Assembly (NCBI GenBank): GCA_964393335.1
Contig: CAYMTN010000130.1
Coordinates: forward strand, 1 to 15,222
Length of the DNA: 15,222 nucleotides
Direction of reading: 5' to 3'
Source of the DNA: CAYMTN01 sp964393335
GTDB taxonomy: Bacteria > Chloroflexota > Anaerolineae > Aggregatilineales > Aggregatilineaceae
Shown: piece by piece, positions 1 to 9,228 of the stretch
How the letters are laid out: each line of letters starts with the position of its first letter
Position numbering within the stretch: position 1 is the stretch's first letter
The notes under the pieces: generated by a model
Told to the model about the DNA's origin: nothing
The model's input: only the letters and a program-made list of their open reading frames with translations
Database searches by the model: none
Translations under genes and position numbers: made by a program

Positions 1-632
1 TCTTTGCCGGGGAATACCAGTGGAGTACGTGGAAAAACGTTGTGCCGCGCAACCGGCGTGTGGCGCTGATCGTGATCAAATTCATCGCCTTGGGGGCGTT
101 TGTCGTCCTCGCGTTTTTGTTGATGTCGATCTTTTGGTCGCTGGGCGGTGCGCTGCTCACACAGATCGCCGGGACATCGTATGGACCGAAACCAACGGGC
201 GATGTATTGTCTGATTTTGCGGGCGATTATGCGCTGGCGGCATCCCTGGCGTTTACCTCGACGATCATCGCTGCCGGGTACGCGGCGCTGGCTGGCATGT
301 TCACGCGTTCGATCCTGGGCGGGGTGCTGGTCGGGTTTGCGATCACGTTTGGCGAGAATCTCTCGATTGTGGGCTTAATCATCATCGGCTATTTTCTGGA
401 TATCCCCCGCGTGGTGAACCTGTATCGTTTGACGCCCGGCTACAACCTGACCAATGTTTCCAGTTGGATCAACGAACATGTGGCGAATAGTTTCGAAGTG
501 CAAGTGGGCAGCGTGCATAAATATGTGTTGTCCGACAGCCTGGTATTTTCGATCGTGGTGCTGGCAGCGTGGGTCGTGGGCCTGATCGCGCTGACGGCAT
601 ACCTGTTCCGTCGCCAGGATATCACGACTTAG
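1..632 (+). CDS. ABC-2 type transporter permease, C-terminal part (5' end outside window)
   Basis: This is the membrane subunit of an ABC transporter, truncated by the window edge; the first whole codon in frame is at position 3. The frame stays open to the edge and reads FAGEYQWSTWKNVVPRNRR, which matches the 'E-Y-x-x-x-T-W-[KR]-N' loop of ABC-2/NosY-like permeases before a transmembrane helix. An internal GTG at 42 is therefore not the real start. About four hydrophobic segments follow (roughly the codons at 60-150, 225-300, 310-400 and 540-610). The end, FRRQDI, is the usual short cytoplasmic tail of this family. The ATP-binding subunit probably lies upstream, out of view. Substrate unknown. 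The next gene starts 15 bases after the stop, so co-transcription with the DUF58 gene is likely. The family call is good; the substrate and direction (probably export) are inference. Confidence 0.8.
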   Translation, partial: FAGEYQWSTWKNVVPRNRRVALIVIKFIALGAFVVLAFLLMSIFWSLGGALLTQIAGTSYGPKPTGDVLSDFAGDYALAASLAFTSTIIAAGYAALAGMFTRSILGGVLVGFAITFGENLSIVGLIIIGYFLDIPRVVNLYRLTPGYNLTNVSSWINEHVANSFEVQVGSVHKYVLSDSLVFSIVVLAAWVVGLIALTAYLFRRQDITT

Positions 633-647
633 TGGTCTGGATCGAGT

Positions 648-1544
648 ATGGCAGAACGGATTTTTGACGAAAAAACACTCCGCAAGCTTGACCGCCTGAC
701 GATTATCGCAAACAAGGTGCGGGCGGGCGCTATCAAGGGCGAGCGACGCTCGACCCGGCGTGGTACGAGTATCGAGTTCGCCGACTATCGCAATTACGTG
801 CGCGGCGATGATTTACGCCGCCTGGATTGGAACATTTACGCCCGGTTGCAGCGGCCATTCATCAAATTGCTGGAAGACGAAGAGGATTTGGCAGTTCATC
901 TGGTGTTGGATGCGTCGGCGAGCATGGATTGGCCGCGCGGGGGCGAGCACGATCTGCACAAGTTTCTCTATTCGCGGCGCGTGTTGGCCGGACTGGCGTA
1001 CATTGCGCTTGGCGGCGGGGACCGTGTGACAGTGTCGGTGCTGCGCGGCGACGGTATTCAACGCTGGGGACCGTTGCGCGGGCGCGGGCACACGTTGGGC
1101 CTGCTTACATGGCTGGAAAAAGTCTATACGCGCGGCGGTGTGAATCTGAATGAGACGCTGAGCGAGCTGGCGCTGCGTACAGCGCGCGCCGGCGTGTGTA
1201 TCGTGATCAGCGACATGATGTCGCCGCAAGGGTACGAAGACGGGCTGCGCGCGCTGCAAGGACGCGGGCACGAGGTCACTGTGGTCCAGGTTCTTTCGCC
1301 CGACGAAGTGAATCCGGAGATCATCGGCGATCTCAAACTGGTTGATGTCGAATCCGGCATCCCGCAAGATGTAACCATTGACGCGCCCATGATGGACCTG
1401 TACCGGCAGCGGCTTCAGGCATGGCAGGCCGAGATCAGCACGTACTGCATCCGGCGCGGCATTCACTTTTTGGCCGCTGAGACCAGCACGCCCTGGGAGC
1501 AGTTGATCCTGTCTGAGCTTCGCCGGGCGCGCGTGGTGCAATAG
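648..1544 (+). CDS. DUF58 domain protein (VWA-like fold)
   Basis: This 298-residue soluble protein belongs to the DUF58 family. The signature runs from about residue 35 to 93: S-T-R-R-G-T-S-I-E-F, then R48-N-Y-V-R-G-D-D, then R57-R-L-D-W, then an A-R pair, E-D-E-E-D, and the strand ending in D88-A-S90-A-S92-M. The last is a MIDAS-type DxSxS metal site; later D189 (ISDM) and T170 sit where the other VWA metal contacts are expected. DUF58 proteins normally act beside MoxR AAA+ ATPases and BatA/BatB VWA proteins in maturation or envelope-stress functions; the exact role is poorly defined. No signal peptide or membrane helix is seen, so it is cytoplasmic. No MoxR gene is visible between it and the ABC permease. 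The SD is weak. The stop TAG is directly followed by the ATG of the next gene in the same frame. Confidence 0.9.
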   Translation: MAERIFDEKTLRKLDRLTIIANKVRAGAIKGERRSTRRGTSIEFADYRNYVRGDDLRRLDWNIYARLQRPFIKLLEDEEDLAVHLVLDASASMDWPRGGEHDLHKFLYSRRVLAGLAYIALGGGDRVTVSVLRGDGIQRWGPLRGRGHTLGLLTWLEKVYTRGGVNLNETLSELALRTARAGVCIVISDMMSPQGYEDGLRALQGRGHEVTVVQVLSPDEVNPEIIGDLKLVDVESGIPQDVTIDAPMMDLYRQRLQAWQAEISTYCIRRGIHFLAAETSTPWEQLILSELRRARVVQ

Positions 1545-4232
1545 ATGGCTGCTTCTCCGCGTTCTCGCTCGGCGCGCGCCGCGCTGGTCGTGATTGTCGT
1601 GTTGTTGGTCGGGGCGTTTGGTCTGCGGTTGTGGAACCTCAACGCGCCGAGTGTGTGGCACGACGAAGGCTGGTCGATTCGTGCGATCCGCGATCCGATC
1701 CATACGCCGGACGATAACACGCCCCCTGTGTATTACAGCGTGATACATCTATTGTGGCTCGGTGCAGGCGAGACGCCGCTCGCGCTGCGTTACGGGTCGG
1801 TGCTGCTTGATCTGCTGACTATCGCGCTGGCAGTGCGTATCATGCGCCGCTGGGCGGGCTGGGACGCCGCGATCCTGGCGGCAGCGCTGTTGGGTGTATC
1901 GCCGCTGTTGTGGGCCTATGCGCGTGAAGTGCGCGCCTACGTGCTGGTGCCCCTGCTGGCGCTGATCGTGTTGTGGCTGGCGGATAGCCTGTTAGCGCCG
2001 CGTGCTGTGTTCCCGTGGCGGGTATGGGGCGGGCTGCTGCTGGCCGAACTGGCGCTGCTGTATACGCATAATCTGAGCGTGCCGGTCATCGCCTGGCTAA
2101 ATCTGGTTGTGGGTGGAGTGTGGGTGTGGCAGCAAGCCTGGACACGACTCGCCATCTGGATCGCCGGGCAGGCTGCGCTGTTGGTGGCGTATGTTCCGTG
2201 GTTGATGGGCCAGTCGCCGAGCGGCACCGCTATCAATACGCCGCCAGCACTGCGCCCGGCGCTGGTGTGGGATATCTGGCAGGCGTATTTTGCGCCGCTG
2301 CCAAACATGATCGGCCAGGAACGAGCGGTCATGATCGGCGGCGCGCTGTTCGGCTTTGTAGCGTTGGCGTGCGCGGCGGCGCTGCTGGTCTGGAACCGTC
2401 ACCGCAGGGCGCTGCTGGTGCTTTCGCAGGCGGTGCTGTTGCCGGCCCTGGCTACCGTCGAACTGCTGGCCGCGAACATCGATTTTCACCCGCGTTATTA
2501 CATCGCGGGCGTGCCAGCGGTGTTGATGGTCGTCGCGTTGGGCGTGACCAGTCTGCCCGCTCGTTTTGATTTGCGCCGCCTGGCGATCCCGGCAGTCATG
2601 GCGCTGGCATGGGGCGTCGGCGCAGCCAGCCTGACCGCACTGCTGGACGATCCGCGTTATCAGCACGACGATTTCCGCGCCATCGCCGAATATTACGCGG
2701 GTCTGCCGGATGATGCGATCATCGTGATCCCGTATGGATGGGAGCCTGCGATTGAAGAATACTACGCGGATAAGGTTCACATCCGGGCGGAAATTCTGGG
2801 CATCGACCTGCACAGCGACGCCAGCGTGGCGATTGGCGCGATCAACAGTGCGTTAGCGGCGCGTGATGATCGCCCGGTGCATGTCGAACTGCTGACGTGG
2901 TTTCAACTGCCTGCCGACCTGCGCGGTATGTATCCGTGTCTGTTAGAGTCCGCCGGACGGCCCGCTGGCACGGGGCTGACCGTGCAGGGCCTCAGTACGG
3001 CGGGCTATCGTGTGGAGCGCCGGTTGACCCTGGTCGATGTGCCGTTCTCGCCGGTGGATTACGGCGTGATTTCGCTGCAACAGGCCGCTGCCGGAGGGCA
3101 GGAGTCGGTGTGCGTGCGCACCGGGTGGGAACTGGACCGCCGCACGGACCAGGATTGGCGCGTAGCCGGGCGGCTGTTGACCACCGAACCGCCGGGCTGG
3201 ATCATCGCGCGCAGCGATACCGACATCCGCACCGCCGGGCAGGTCCCCACGTCCGGCTGGAAAGTGGAAGAGCATGGCGCGGGCTTCAGCCTGCTGCGCT
3301 TCCCGGCAGGGACGCCGCCCGGTGATTACGCGGTGCAGGTGATCGTTTTCAGCCAGGAGCAGCCGGGTGGGCTGGATCGACTGGTTAGCGGCATCCCGGC
3401 AGGAAGAATTCTCCCGCTGGCGACGGTGCAGCCGGGTGGCACCACACGTGAGCCGTTCGAACCACCTGTCCCTGTGGCTGTTGACATGGGCGATGGGGTG
3501 CAGTTGGCCGGTCACGATACCCTGCCGCAGACGCTCGACGCTGGGCAGGAACTGCGTATAACTCTATACTGGCAGGTAATGGGCGACTGCTGCGCCAACC
3601 ACGCGTGGAGCGGGGGAACGGTGTCACTGCGCGGCGACGGGTGGACCCGTTCGCAGTCTGTGGCGGCGTACGCAACCTACAGCCTGGATTGGCACGCATT
3701 TCTGATTCCCGCCGACGCCAGCGGGCCGGTTACCCTGACGGTTGAATCCGGCTCGATTGAACCGATCACGCTGGCTACCGTTATCATTGAACAGACGGAC
3801 CGGTTGTTTACGCCGCCACCGTTTGACGTGCCGGTCCAGACTCAGTTCGATGATCTGGCCGTGCTGGAAGGGTTCAGCGTGGCGCAGATGGCGATCACGC
3901 CGCACGATACGCTTGATCTCACGTTGGTGTGGCGCGTCGTCGAGACTCCGGAGACGTCCTATCGCGTGTTTTCCCATCTGTTGGACGCGGATGGGCGCGT
4001 GATTGCACAACACGACGGTGTCCCGGTGAACGATACGCGCCTGACAACCGGCTGGGTGCCTGGTGAATACATCGCCGATCCGCATGGGCTGACGTTTCTG
4101 CCTGACCGGATGGATTATCGTGGCCCGGCTCGCCTGGAAGTCGGGTTTTATGACCCGGAGACAGGCCGCCGCGTGCCGGTATCACAAGGAGCCGACCACA
4201 TCATGTTGCCGATAGAGATTACGGTGCAATAA
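1545..4232 (+). CDS. GT39/ArnT-like membrane glycosyltransferase with beta-sandwich C-terminal repeats
   Basis: This 895-residue protein is a GT-C fold, PMT_2/GT39-like polyprenyl-phosphate-sugar transferase. After a first helix (about residues 12-30) comes the luminal loop W38-H-D40-E41-G-W, with the acidic pair typical of the catalytic loop. Then N58-T-P-P-V-Y-Y and R128-E-V-R-A-Y follow, both common in bacterial GT39-like proteins. About ten hydrophobic segments reach to residue 365, with H315-P-R-Y-Y near the last ones. D375-D-F-R-A-I-A-E-Y-Y opens the extracytoplasmic part, as in relatives. From about 500 to 895 the chain is beta-rich and appears to hold three related sandwich modules (about 500-630, 645-750 and 768-895). 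The first and last share a 'HLL..DG.xIAxxD...T..W' plus 'PGxY.x.V..Y' pattern. It probably moves a sugar from a lipid carrier to an outer-face acceptor; donor and acceptor are unknown. No clear SD; translation may be coupled to DUF58. Confidence 0.8.
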   Translation: MAASPRSRSARAALVVIVVLLVGAFGLRLWNLNAPSVWHDEGWSIRAIRDPIHTPDDNTPPVYYSVIHLLWLGAGETPLALRYGSVLLDLLTIALAVRIMRRWAGWDAAILAAALLGVSPLLWAYAREVRAYVLVPLLALIVLWLADSLLAPRAVFPWRVWGGLLLAELALLYTHNLSVPVIAWLNLVVGGVWVWQQAWTRLAIWIAGQAALLVAYVPWLMGQSPSGTAINTPPALRPALVWDIWQAYFAPLPNMIGQERAVMIGGALFGFVALACAAALLVWNRHRRALLVLSQAVLLPALATVELLAANIDFHPRYYIAGVPAVLMVVALGVTSLPARFDLRRLAIPAVMALAWGVGAASLTALLDDPRYQHDDFRAIAEYYAGLPDDAIIVIPYGWEPAIEEYYADKVHIRAEILGIDLHSDASVAIGAINSALAARDDRPVHVELLTWFQLPADLRGMYPCLLESAGRPAGTGLTVQGLSTAGYRVERRLTLVDVPFSPVDYGVISLQQAAAGGQESVCVRTGWELDRRTDQDWRVAGRLLTTEPPGWIIARSDTDIRTAGQVPTSGWKVEEHGAGFSLLRFPAGTPPGDYAVQVIVFSQEQPGGLDRLVSGIPAGRILPLATVQPGGTTREPFEPPVPVAVDMGDGVQLAGHDTLPQTLDAGQELRITLYWQVMGDCCANHAWSGGTVSLRGDGWTRSQSVAAYATYSLDWHAFLIPADASGPVTLTVESGSIEPITLATVIIEQTDRLFTPPPFDVPVQTQFDDLAVLEGFSVAQMAITPHDTLDLTLVWRVVETPETSYRVFSHLLDADGRVIAQHDGVPVNDTRLTTGWVPGEYIADPHGLTFLPDRMDYRGPARLEVGFYDPETGRRVPVSQGADHIMLPIEITVQ

Positions 4233-4236
4233 AACT

Positions 4237-6225
4237 ATGTCATTTCTTACACCCCTGGCGCTGGCCCTCAGTGCGCTGGCGATCCCGATTGTGCTGTTAT
4301 ACATGCTGCGCCTGCGCCGGATCGAAATGCCGATCTCCAGCACGTTTTTGTGGCAGCAGTTAGTCCGTGATCGTGAAGCGAACGCGCCCTGGCAGCGGCT
4401 GCGCCTGAGCTGGCTGCTCTTGCTGCAATTGTTGATTCTGGCGGCATTGGTGGTCGCGTTGGCGCGGCCCTTCACCGAAGTGAAGACAATCACAACCGGG
4501 CGAATCGTGCTGCTGCTCGATGCGTCGGCCAGCATGAACGCGACCGATGTCGATCCGAATCGATTTGCCGCCGCGCGGGATATCGGGCTGGACCTCGTAG
4601 ATACGCTCGGGTCCGACGATACGATGACGGTCATTCGCGTGAGTGACGTGCCTGGAGTGTTGGCCGCTGCATCGCGGGATAAGCTGGTGCTGCGGAATGC
4701 GATCCGCGATGCGCAGCCCAGCGACGTGAGCGCGGACTGGTTCGCCGCGATGACGCTGGCAGCAGCAGGCGCGGTCGGCGTGGACGCGCTCAAGGTCGTG
4801 ATCGTGACCGATGGCGGGCTGCCGCCTGATCTGCCGCCTGTGCCGGGCGATGTGCGTTTTGTGCCGGTCGGCAGCCGGTCGGGCAACCTGGCGATCTCGG
4901 CGCTGGCAACGTCGGCGCTGCCTGGACGCGCGCCGCAGTTGTTCGCACGCATCAGCAATTATGGGGACACAACCACCGACGTAATCATGGACATCCGCCT
5001 GGATGGTAGCGATTCTTTGTTTACGGCGCGCCGTTACACGGTCACCAGCGGCGGTTACGTGGATATTTTTAACCTCGAACTCCCAGACACGTTCAACTCG
5101 CTCGAAGCGCACCTGACGATGCCCAGCAACGCGGCGATGCGTGATTATCTGCGCGTCGATGACGTGGCGTATGCAGTGCGGGATCGCGCCGGGGCAGGGC
5201 GGGTGCTGCTCGTGACCGAGGGTAATATTTTCCTGGAGCAGATTTTCCGCAGTCTGCGCGGCGTGGAGCTGTTCGAAGTGACGCCTGCGGATGGTCTGCC
5301 GCAAAACGATTTTGATCTGTACGTCTTTGACAGCGTGCTGCCGGGCGAACTGCCTGATGGCGATCTGCTGCTCGTGAATCCTCCGCGTGGCACCGAGTTT
5401 TTCCAGCGGGGAGCCGCTGTGCAGCCCACTGGCCCGATCACCGTGAACCCTGACGATCCCCGCGTGCGCAATCTGAGCGCGTACATGGATGCCGTGAGTT
5501 TGCAATCCTATTACCCGCTGGGTGGTGTGGACTGGGGTACCGTGCTCGTGCAGGTGGATGGGAATCCGTTGGTCGTGGCAGGTGAGGTGAATAACCGGCA
5601 GGTGGTGGTTTTGCCGTTCGATGCGCGTTATCCAAACACCGACTGGGTGCTGCAACCAGCATGGCCGATTCTGATCGCGGAATTGACGGCGTGGTTCTCG
5701 CCGCCGCGCATCACGGATGCAGGCGACAGCCTGACGCCCGGTGCGCCGGTTACTATCCGGTTCATTGAAAACGCGGACGAGGCGATTGTAACCCGCCCGG
5801 ACGGGCAGCGTGTATCTCTGCACCCCGAAGGCAGCACGGTCGTGTTTGCCAACACCCTTGATTCCGGCCTGTACCGTGTTGATCTGCGCCGGGACGGCAG
5901 CGTCGTGAAATCGGAGCAATTTGCCGTCAATCTGTTTGACCCGCTTGAGAGCCGGATAGCGCCGGAAACGAGCGTGACGATTGGCACGACGACTGTTACG
6001 CAGGACGTGCGCGAGGAAACCGCGCGGCGCGAGTTCTGGCCCTGGGTGGCCGGGATCGGGCTGGCTGTTCTGCTGGCCGAGTGGTGGGTCTATCACCGCT
6101 CGCTGCGGCGTATCCCGCGCGTGACGCTGGCCGGACTGCGAGCGGGGTATGTGCAGGAGTCGGGACGGCTGCGCGGCTGGTTTTCTCGCCGGGGACGGCG
6201 TGGTCCCGCCGCTCGCACGCGCTGA
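4237..6225 (+). CDS. BatA-like membrane protein with VWA domain
   Basis: The N-terminus (about residues 1-80) matches the BatA/aerotolerance-regulator N-terminal domain. It has a hydrophobic helix L5-P6 to L25, the R24-L-R-R-I-E turn, a W-Q-Q-L segment, and a second helix about 57-77 ending in A76-R77-P78-F. A VWA domain follows with MIDAS residues D95-A-S97-A-S99-M and T191-D-G-G. After it are a beta-sandwich region (about 215-310) and a Rossmann-like GATase-1-like part (about 320-480) starting at R322-V-L-L-V-T. One C-terminal helix (about 600-620) precedes a short arginine-rich cytoplasmic tail. The VWA domain should lie between the two membrane anchors. Function: an envelope-anchored, metal-dependent protein-binding subunit, probably working with the DUF58 protein and the next large VWA protein. 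The exact role is unknown. It starts 4 bases after the glycosyltransferase stop; SD is weak. Confidence 0.85.
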   Translation: MSFLTPLALALSALAIPIVLLYMLRLRRIEMPISSTFLWQQLVRDREANAPWQRLRLSWLLLLQLLILAALVVALARPFTEVKTITTGRIVLLLDASASMNATDVDPNRFAAARDIGLDLVDTLGSDDTMTVIRVSDVPGVLAAASRDKLVLRNAIRDAQPSDVSADWFAAMTLAAAGAVGVDALKVVIVTDGGLPPDLPPVPGDVRFVPVGSRSGNLAISALATSALPGRAPQLFARISNYGDTTTDVIMDIRLDGSDSLFTARRYTVTSGGYVDIFNLELPDTFNSLEAHLTMPSNAAMRDYLRVDDVAYAVRDRAGAGRVLLVTEGNIFLEQIFRSLRGVELFEVTPADGLPQNDFDLYVFDSVLPGELPDGDLLLVNPPRGTEFFQRGAAVQPTGPITVNPDDPRVRNLSAYMDAVSLQSYYPLGGVDWGTVLVQVDGNPLVVAGEVNNRQVVVLPFDARYPNTDWVLQPAWPILIAELTAWFSPPRITDAGDSLTPGAPVTIRFIENADEAIVTRPDGQRVSLHPEGSTVVFANTLDSGLYRVDLRRDGSVVKSEQFAVNLFDPLESRIAPETSVTIGTTTVTQDVREETARREFWPWVAGIGLAVLLAEWWVYHRSLRRIPRVTLAGLRAGYVQESGRLRGWFSRRGRRGPAARTR

Positions 6226-6254
6226 ACTTACGTGTTATCTGAGGCAATAGTGTT

Positions 6255-9224
6255 ATGAGCCTGACGAACCCCAATGCTTTATTGCTGTTTTTGCTGCTGC
6301 CGGTTTTCATCGCGGTAGGTTGGCCGCGGCTGCCCTATCGCCGCCGCCGTGATACGGCCAGCCTGTTGATCCGGCTGTTGATCGTCACGTTATTGATCTG
6401 GGGGCTGGCAGGCATTCAGGTGCAGCGCGCGGCGGACAAGCTGGCGGTTGTATTTTTGCTCGACGTGTCGGATAGCGTGCCACCCGCCATGCAAAGCGCC
6501 GAATTGGAATACGTGCGCACGGCGGCCCAGTCGATGGGGGACAAGGATCAAGCGGCGGTCGTGGTGTTTGGGGCGGATGCCCTGGTTGACATTCCGATCA
6601 CCGATCAACTCGATCTGGTGCAGTTGGGGTCCGACCCGGTGCGCTTGAATACTGACCTGGCCGAAGCGATGCGCCTCGGCCTGGCTTTGTTCCCGGCGGA
6701 TACGGCTAAGCGGATGGTTATCCTCAGCGATGGACGGCAGACAGTGGGCGACGCCGAAGAAGTCGCGCGGCTGGCCGCAGCGTCCGACGTGCAGATCGAT
6801 TACGTGATGTTAACCAGCGCCGGAGCCGATCAAACGATCACCGGCCCGGAGATCATGATCGCGAATGTGGACGTACCATCGACCGTCAACGAAGGGGAGC
6901 GCTTCAACCTGACGGTGTCGATTGCCAGCAACCGCGCCGACAGCCAGGCTGAATTACGAATCCTGTCGGGCGGGCGCGTGATTCACCGCCGTGATGTGAC
7001 TTTGCAGCAGGGCATTACGAACGAGGTGTTTGAGATCGTCGCACCGGGTGCCGGATTTGCCGATTTCCAGGTGGTGATCGAACCGCGCAGCGCCGATACG
7101 TTCTACCAAAACAACATCCTGTCTGCTTTCACCGAGGTGACCGGGCCACCGCGCGTGTTGCTCGTCACGTCTGACGAGCGCGAGATCGAGACACTGCGCA
7201 CGGTGCTGGAGGAATCGGGTTTGCAGGTGGACGTGCAGGGGCCGCGCGATTTGCCGCTGGGCCTGACGCCGCTGAGCAGTTATGACAGCATTGTGCTGGC
7301 GAACGTCTCGGCTGCGGATTTAACGGTGAACCGTATGCAGTATTTACAGGCCTACGTCCGCGACCTGGGCGGCGGGCTGGTGGTCATTGGTGGGCCGCAG
7401 AGTTTCGGCGTCGGCGGCTATTTCGAGACGCCCCTGGAAGAGACTCTGCCGGTTGAAATGCGCATCCGTGACAAAGAGCGCATCCCGCAGTTGACCATGT
7501 TTTTCGTGATCGACCGGTCGGGCAGCATGCAGAATTCCAGTTCGGGTGGTGTATCGAACCTGGAACTTGCCAAAGAAGCTGTTGTACGTTCACTCGACCT
7601 GCTCAACGATACGGATCGGGTCGGCGTACTGTCGTTTGATGTCAGCTCGGAACCCGTAGTCGAGCTGCAGGCGGTGGGCAACGCGGCCAACCGCGACCAC
7701 CTTCGCGCGCTGGTTGGTTCGCTGCGTCCTGGCGGTGGCACCAACATCTACCAGAGCATTAGCACCGCCGATCTGCTTCTGCGCGACGATCCATCTGACC
7801 TCAAACACATCATCTTGTTGACGGATGGTGGAGCCGACCAGAGCGGCATTGTCCCGGCGGTGGACCGTATGTACCAGAATTACGGGATCACGACATCGGT
7901 GGTGGCGGTCGGGCAGAACTACGCGCGTTGGCTGCAAGACGTGGCGATGGCCGGGAACGGTAAGTTTCACCTGGCGTATGACGTCTCCACGATCCCCGCG
8001 ATCTTCACCGCCGAGACGCTGCTGGCGACACGCTCGTATATCTCCGAGCAGGAATTTTTCCCGGTGATTACGGCGCGGCACCCGATCTTGACCGGCTTCG
8101 ACAGTCTGCCGTCGCTGTTGGGATACGTCGCCACCTCGGCCAAAGATACGGCGACCGTCATCCTGCGCGGGCCGGAAGACGACCCGATCCTGGCAGCCTG
8201 GCAGTATGGCCTGGGGCGGTCGCTCGCGTTTACGTCGGATGCCTCGTCACGCTGGGGTGCGAATTGGGTAACCTGGAGTGGATATGCCGATTTTTGGAAC
8301 CAGGCGGTTCGCTGGACGATCTCCGAGGGCAGCACGACGAATGTCGAGGCGCGGGTTGTCCAACGCGGCGAACAGGCGGTGCTGGTCGTGGATGCGCGTG
8401 ATAACCAGGGAAATTACCTCAACGGGCTGAATCTTGATGCATCGGTGGTGAACGCGCAGTTAGATCGGACCTCGCTGGCGCTGCGGCAGACAGCGCCGGG
8501 TCGTTATGAGGCGGTTTTTACCCCGCAAGACCAGGGCGCGTACTTCATCACCGTTGCCGGCGGCACGCCGCCGGATGCCGATGTGCTGACGCCGCAAACC
8601 GTCGTCCAGTCGACCGGCTGGGTGCTGAGTTATTCGGCGGAGTATCGTATTGATGCGGGCGGGACCGGGCAAGACGCACCCGTCAACCTGCTGAAACGGA
8701 TTGCCGACACAGCACACGGCACGTCGCTGCAAACGGACCCGGACGACGCGTTTTTGCATAACCTCGATCAAGAGCGGGCGGCACAACCGGTCTGGCCGTA
8801 CTTCGTGCTTGCCGCGCTGCTGATGCTGCCCGTTGACGTGGCCGTGCGCCGGTTGATCATCACGCGAAGTGACCTGGAAAGTATGCGTGAGCGGATCGCC
8901 TCGCCGTTCAGATCCAAACCGGCAGTTGCTGGCGGGGAGGCGTCGGGCCGGTTGGATCGGCTGATGGACGCCAAAGGCCGCGCCCGTACTGTGAGCCCAC
9001 CGCAGGAAGGCAGCGCCGCCGGTCCGCCGCCGGTTCGACAGGCGGAATCATCCCAACAGGTGCGCAGGCGAGCACCATCTGTCCGGCGGACAGATGCACC
9101 CAAGACCGCGCCACCAGCGAACCGGTCGCCTCGAGGCTCGTCCGCCCCTGTACAGGGCGAGGGGACGTTGGCGTCGCGGTTGTTGGAGCGGCGGCGTTCT
9201 TCCAAAGACCAGGACAAATCATAA
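6255..9224 (+). CDS. Large membrane protein with two VWA domains flanking a GATase-1-like domain
   Basis: This 989-residue protein has two N-terminal helices (about residues 7-23 and 36-54). VWA domain 1 has MIDAS D70-V-S72-D-S74, T133 and S158-D-G. A CARDB-like beta-sandwich (about 200-290) follows, then a GATase-1-like fold (about 298-400) with G372-G-G-L-V-V-I-G-G-P and G386-V-G-G-Y. The usual nucleophile Cys is not seen, so this fold is probably structural. VWA domain 2 has D420-R-S422-G-S424-M, G493-G-G-T-N and L522-T-D-G-G. Next is a region with G653-R-S-L-A-F-T-S-D and W681, typical of these proteins. A late helix (about 846-867) is followed by about 120 disordered, Pro/Arg-rich residues, probably cytoplasmic. 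Such proteins occur with BatA and DUF58 in Chloroflexota and Planctomycetota loci. SD: GAGG at 6241-6244, 10 bases before the ATG. Function beyond envelope complex formation is unknown. Confidence 0.85.
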   Translation: MSLTNPNALLLFLLLPVFIAVGWPRLPYRRRRDTASLLIRLLIVTLLIWGLAGIQVQRAADKLAVVFLLDVSDSVPPAMQSAELEYVRTAAQSMGDKDQAAVVVFGADALVDIPITDQLDLVQLGSDPVRLNTDLAEAMRLGLALFPADTAKRMVILSDGRQTVGDAEEVARLAAASDVQIDYVMLTSAGADQTITGPEIMIANVDVPSTVNEGERFNLTVSIASNRADSQAELRILSGGRVIHRRDVTLQQGITNEVFEIVAPGAGFADFQVVIEPRSADTFYQNNILSAFTEVTGPPRVLLVTSDEREIETLRTVLEESGLQVDVQGPRDLPLGLTPLSSYDSIVLANVSAADLTVNRMQYLQAYVRDLGGGLVVIGGPQSFGVGGYFETPLEETLPVEMRIRDKERIPQLTMFFVIDRSGSMQNSSSGGVSNLELAKEAVVRSLDLLNDTDRVGVLSFDVSSEPVVELQAVGNAANRDHLRALVGSLRPGGGTNIYQSISTADLLLRDDPSDLKHIILLTDGGADQSGIVPAVDRMYQNYGITTSVVAVGQNYARWLQDVAMAGNGKFHLAYDVSTIPAIFTAETLLATRSYISEQEFFPVITARHPILTGFDSLPSLLGYVATSAKDTATVILRGPEDDPILAAWQYGLGRSLAFTSDASSRWGANWVTWSGYADFWNQAVRWTISEGSTTNVEARVVQRGEQAVLVVDARDNQGNYLNGLNLDASVVNAQLDRTSLALRQTAPGRYEAVFTPQDQGAYFITVAGGTPPDADVLTPQTVVQSTGWVLSYSAEYRIDAGGTGQDAPVNLLKRIADTAHGTSLQTDPDDAFLHNLDQERAAQPVWPYFVLAALLMLPVDVAVRRLIITRSDLESMRERIASPFRSKPAVAGGEASGRLDRLMDAKGRARTVSPPQEGSAAGPPPVRQAESSQQVRRRAPSVRRTDAPKTAPPANRSPRGSSAPVQGEGTLASRLLERRRSSKDQDKS

Positions 9225-9228
9225 CTGT

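Noticed and set aside
42..632. Treating GTG 42 as the start of the first gene
   Set aside because: The frame is open upstream to the edge and encodes a family-typical loop, so the gene is truncated by the window, not started there.
813..1748. 311-codon minus-strand open frame opposite the DUF58 gene
   Set aside because: It is antisense to the DUF58 and glycosyltransferase starts, has no recognisable motif, and its composition is typical of a shadow frame.
4360..6096. Long 578-codon minus-strand open frame opposite the BatA-like gene
   Set aside because: It is fully antisense to a clear gene, has a His/Arg/Gln-rich composition without domains, and long antisense frames are expected at this GC content.
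9094..9228. 45-residue N-terminal extension of the phosphodiester glycosidase frame
   Set aside because: It overlaps the previous gene, is Arg-rich, and would hide the lipoprotein signal peptide; the start at 9229 fits better.
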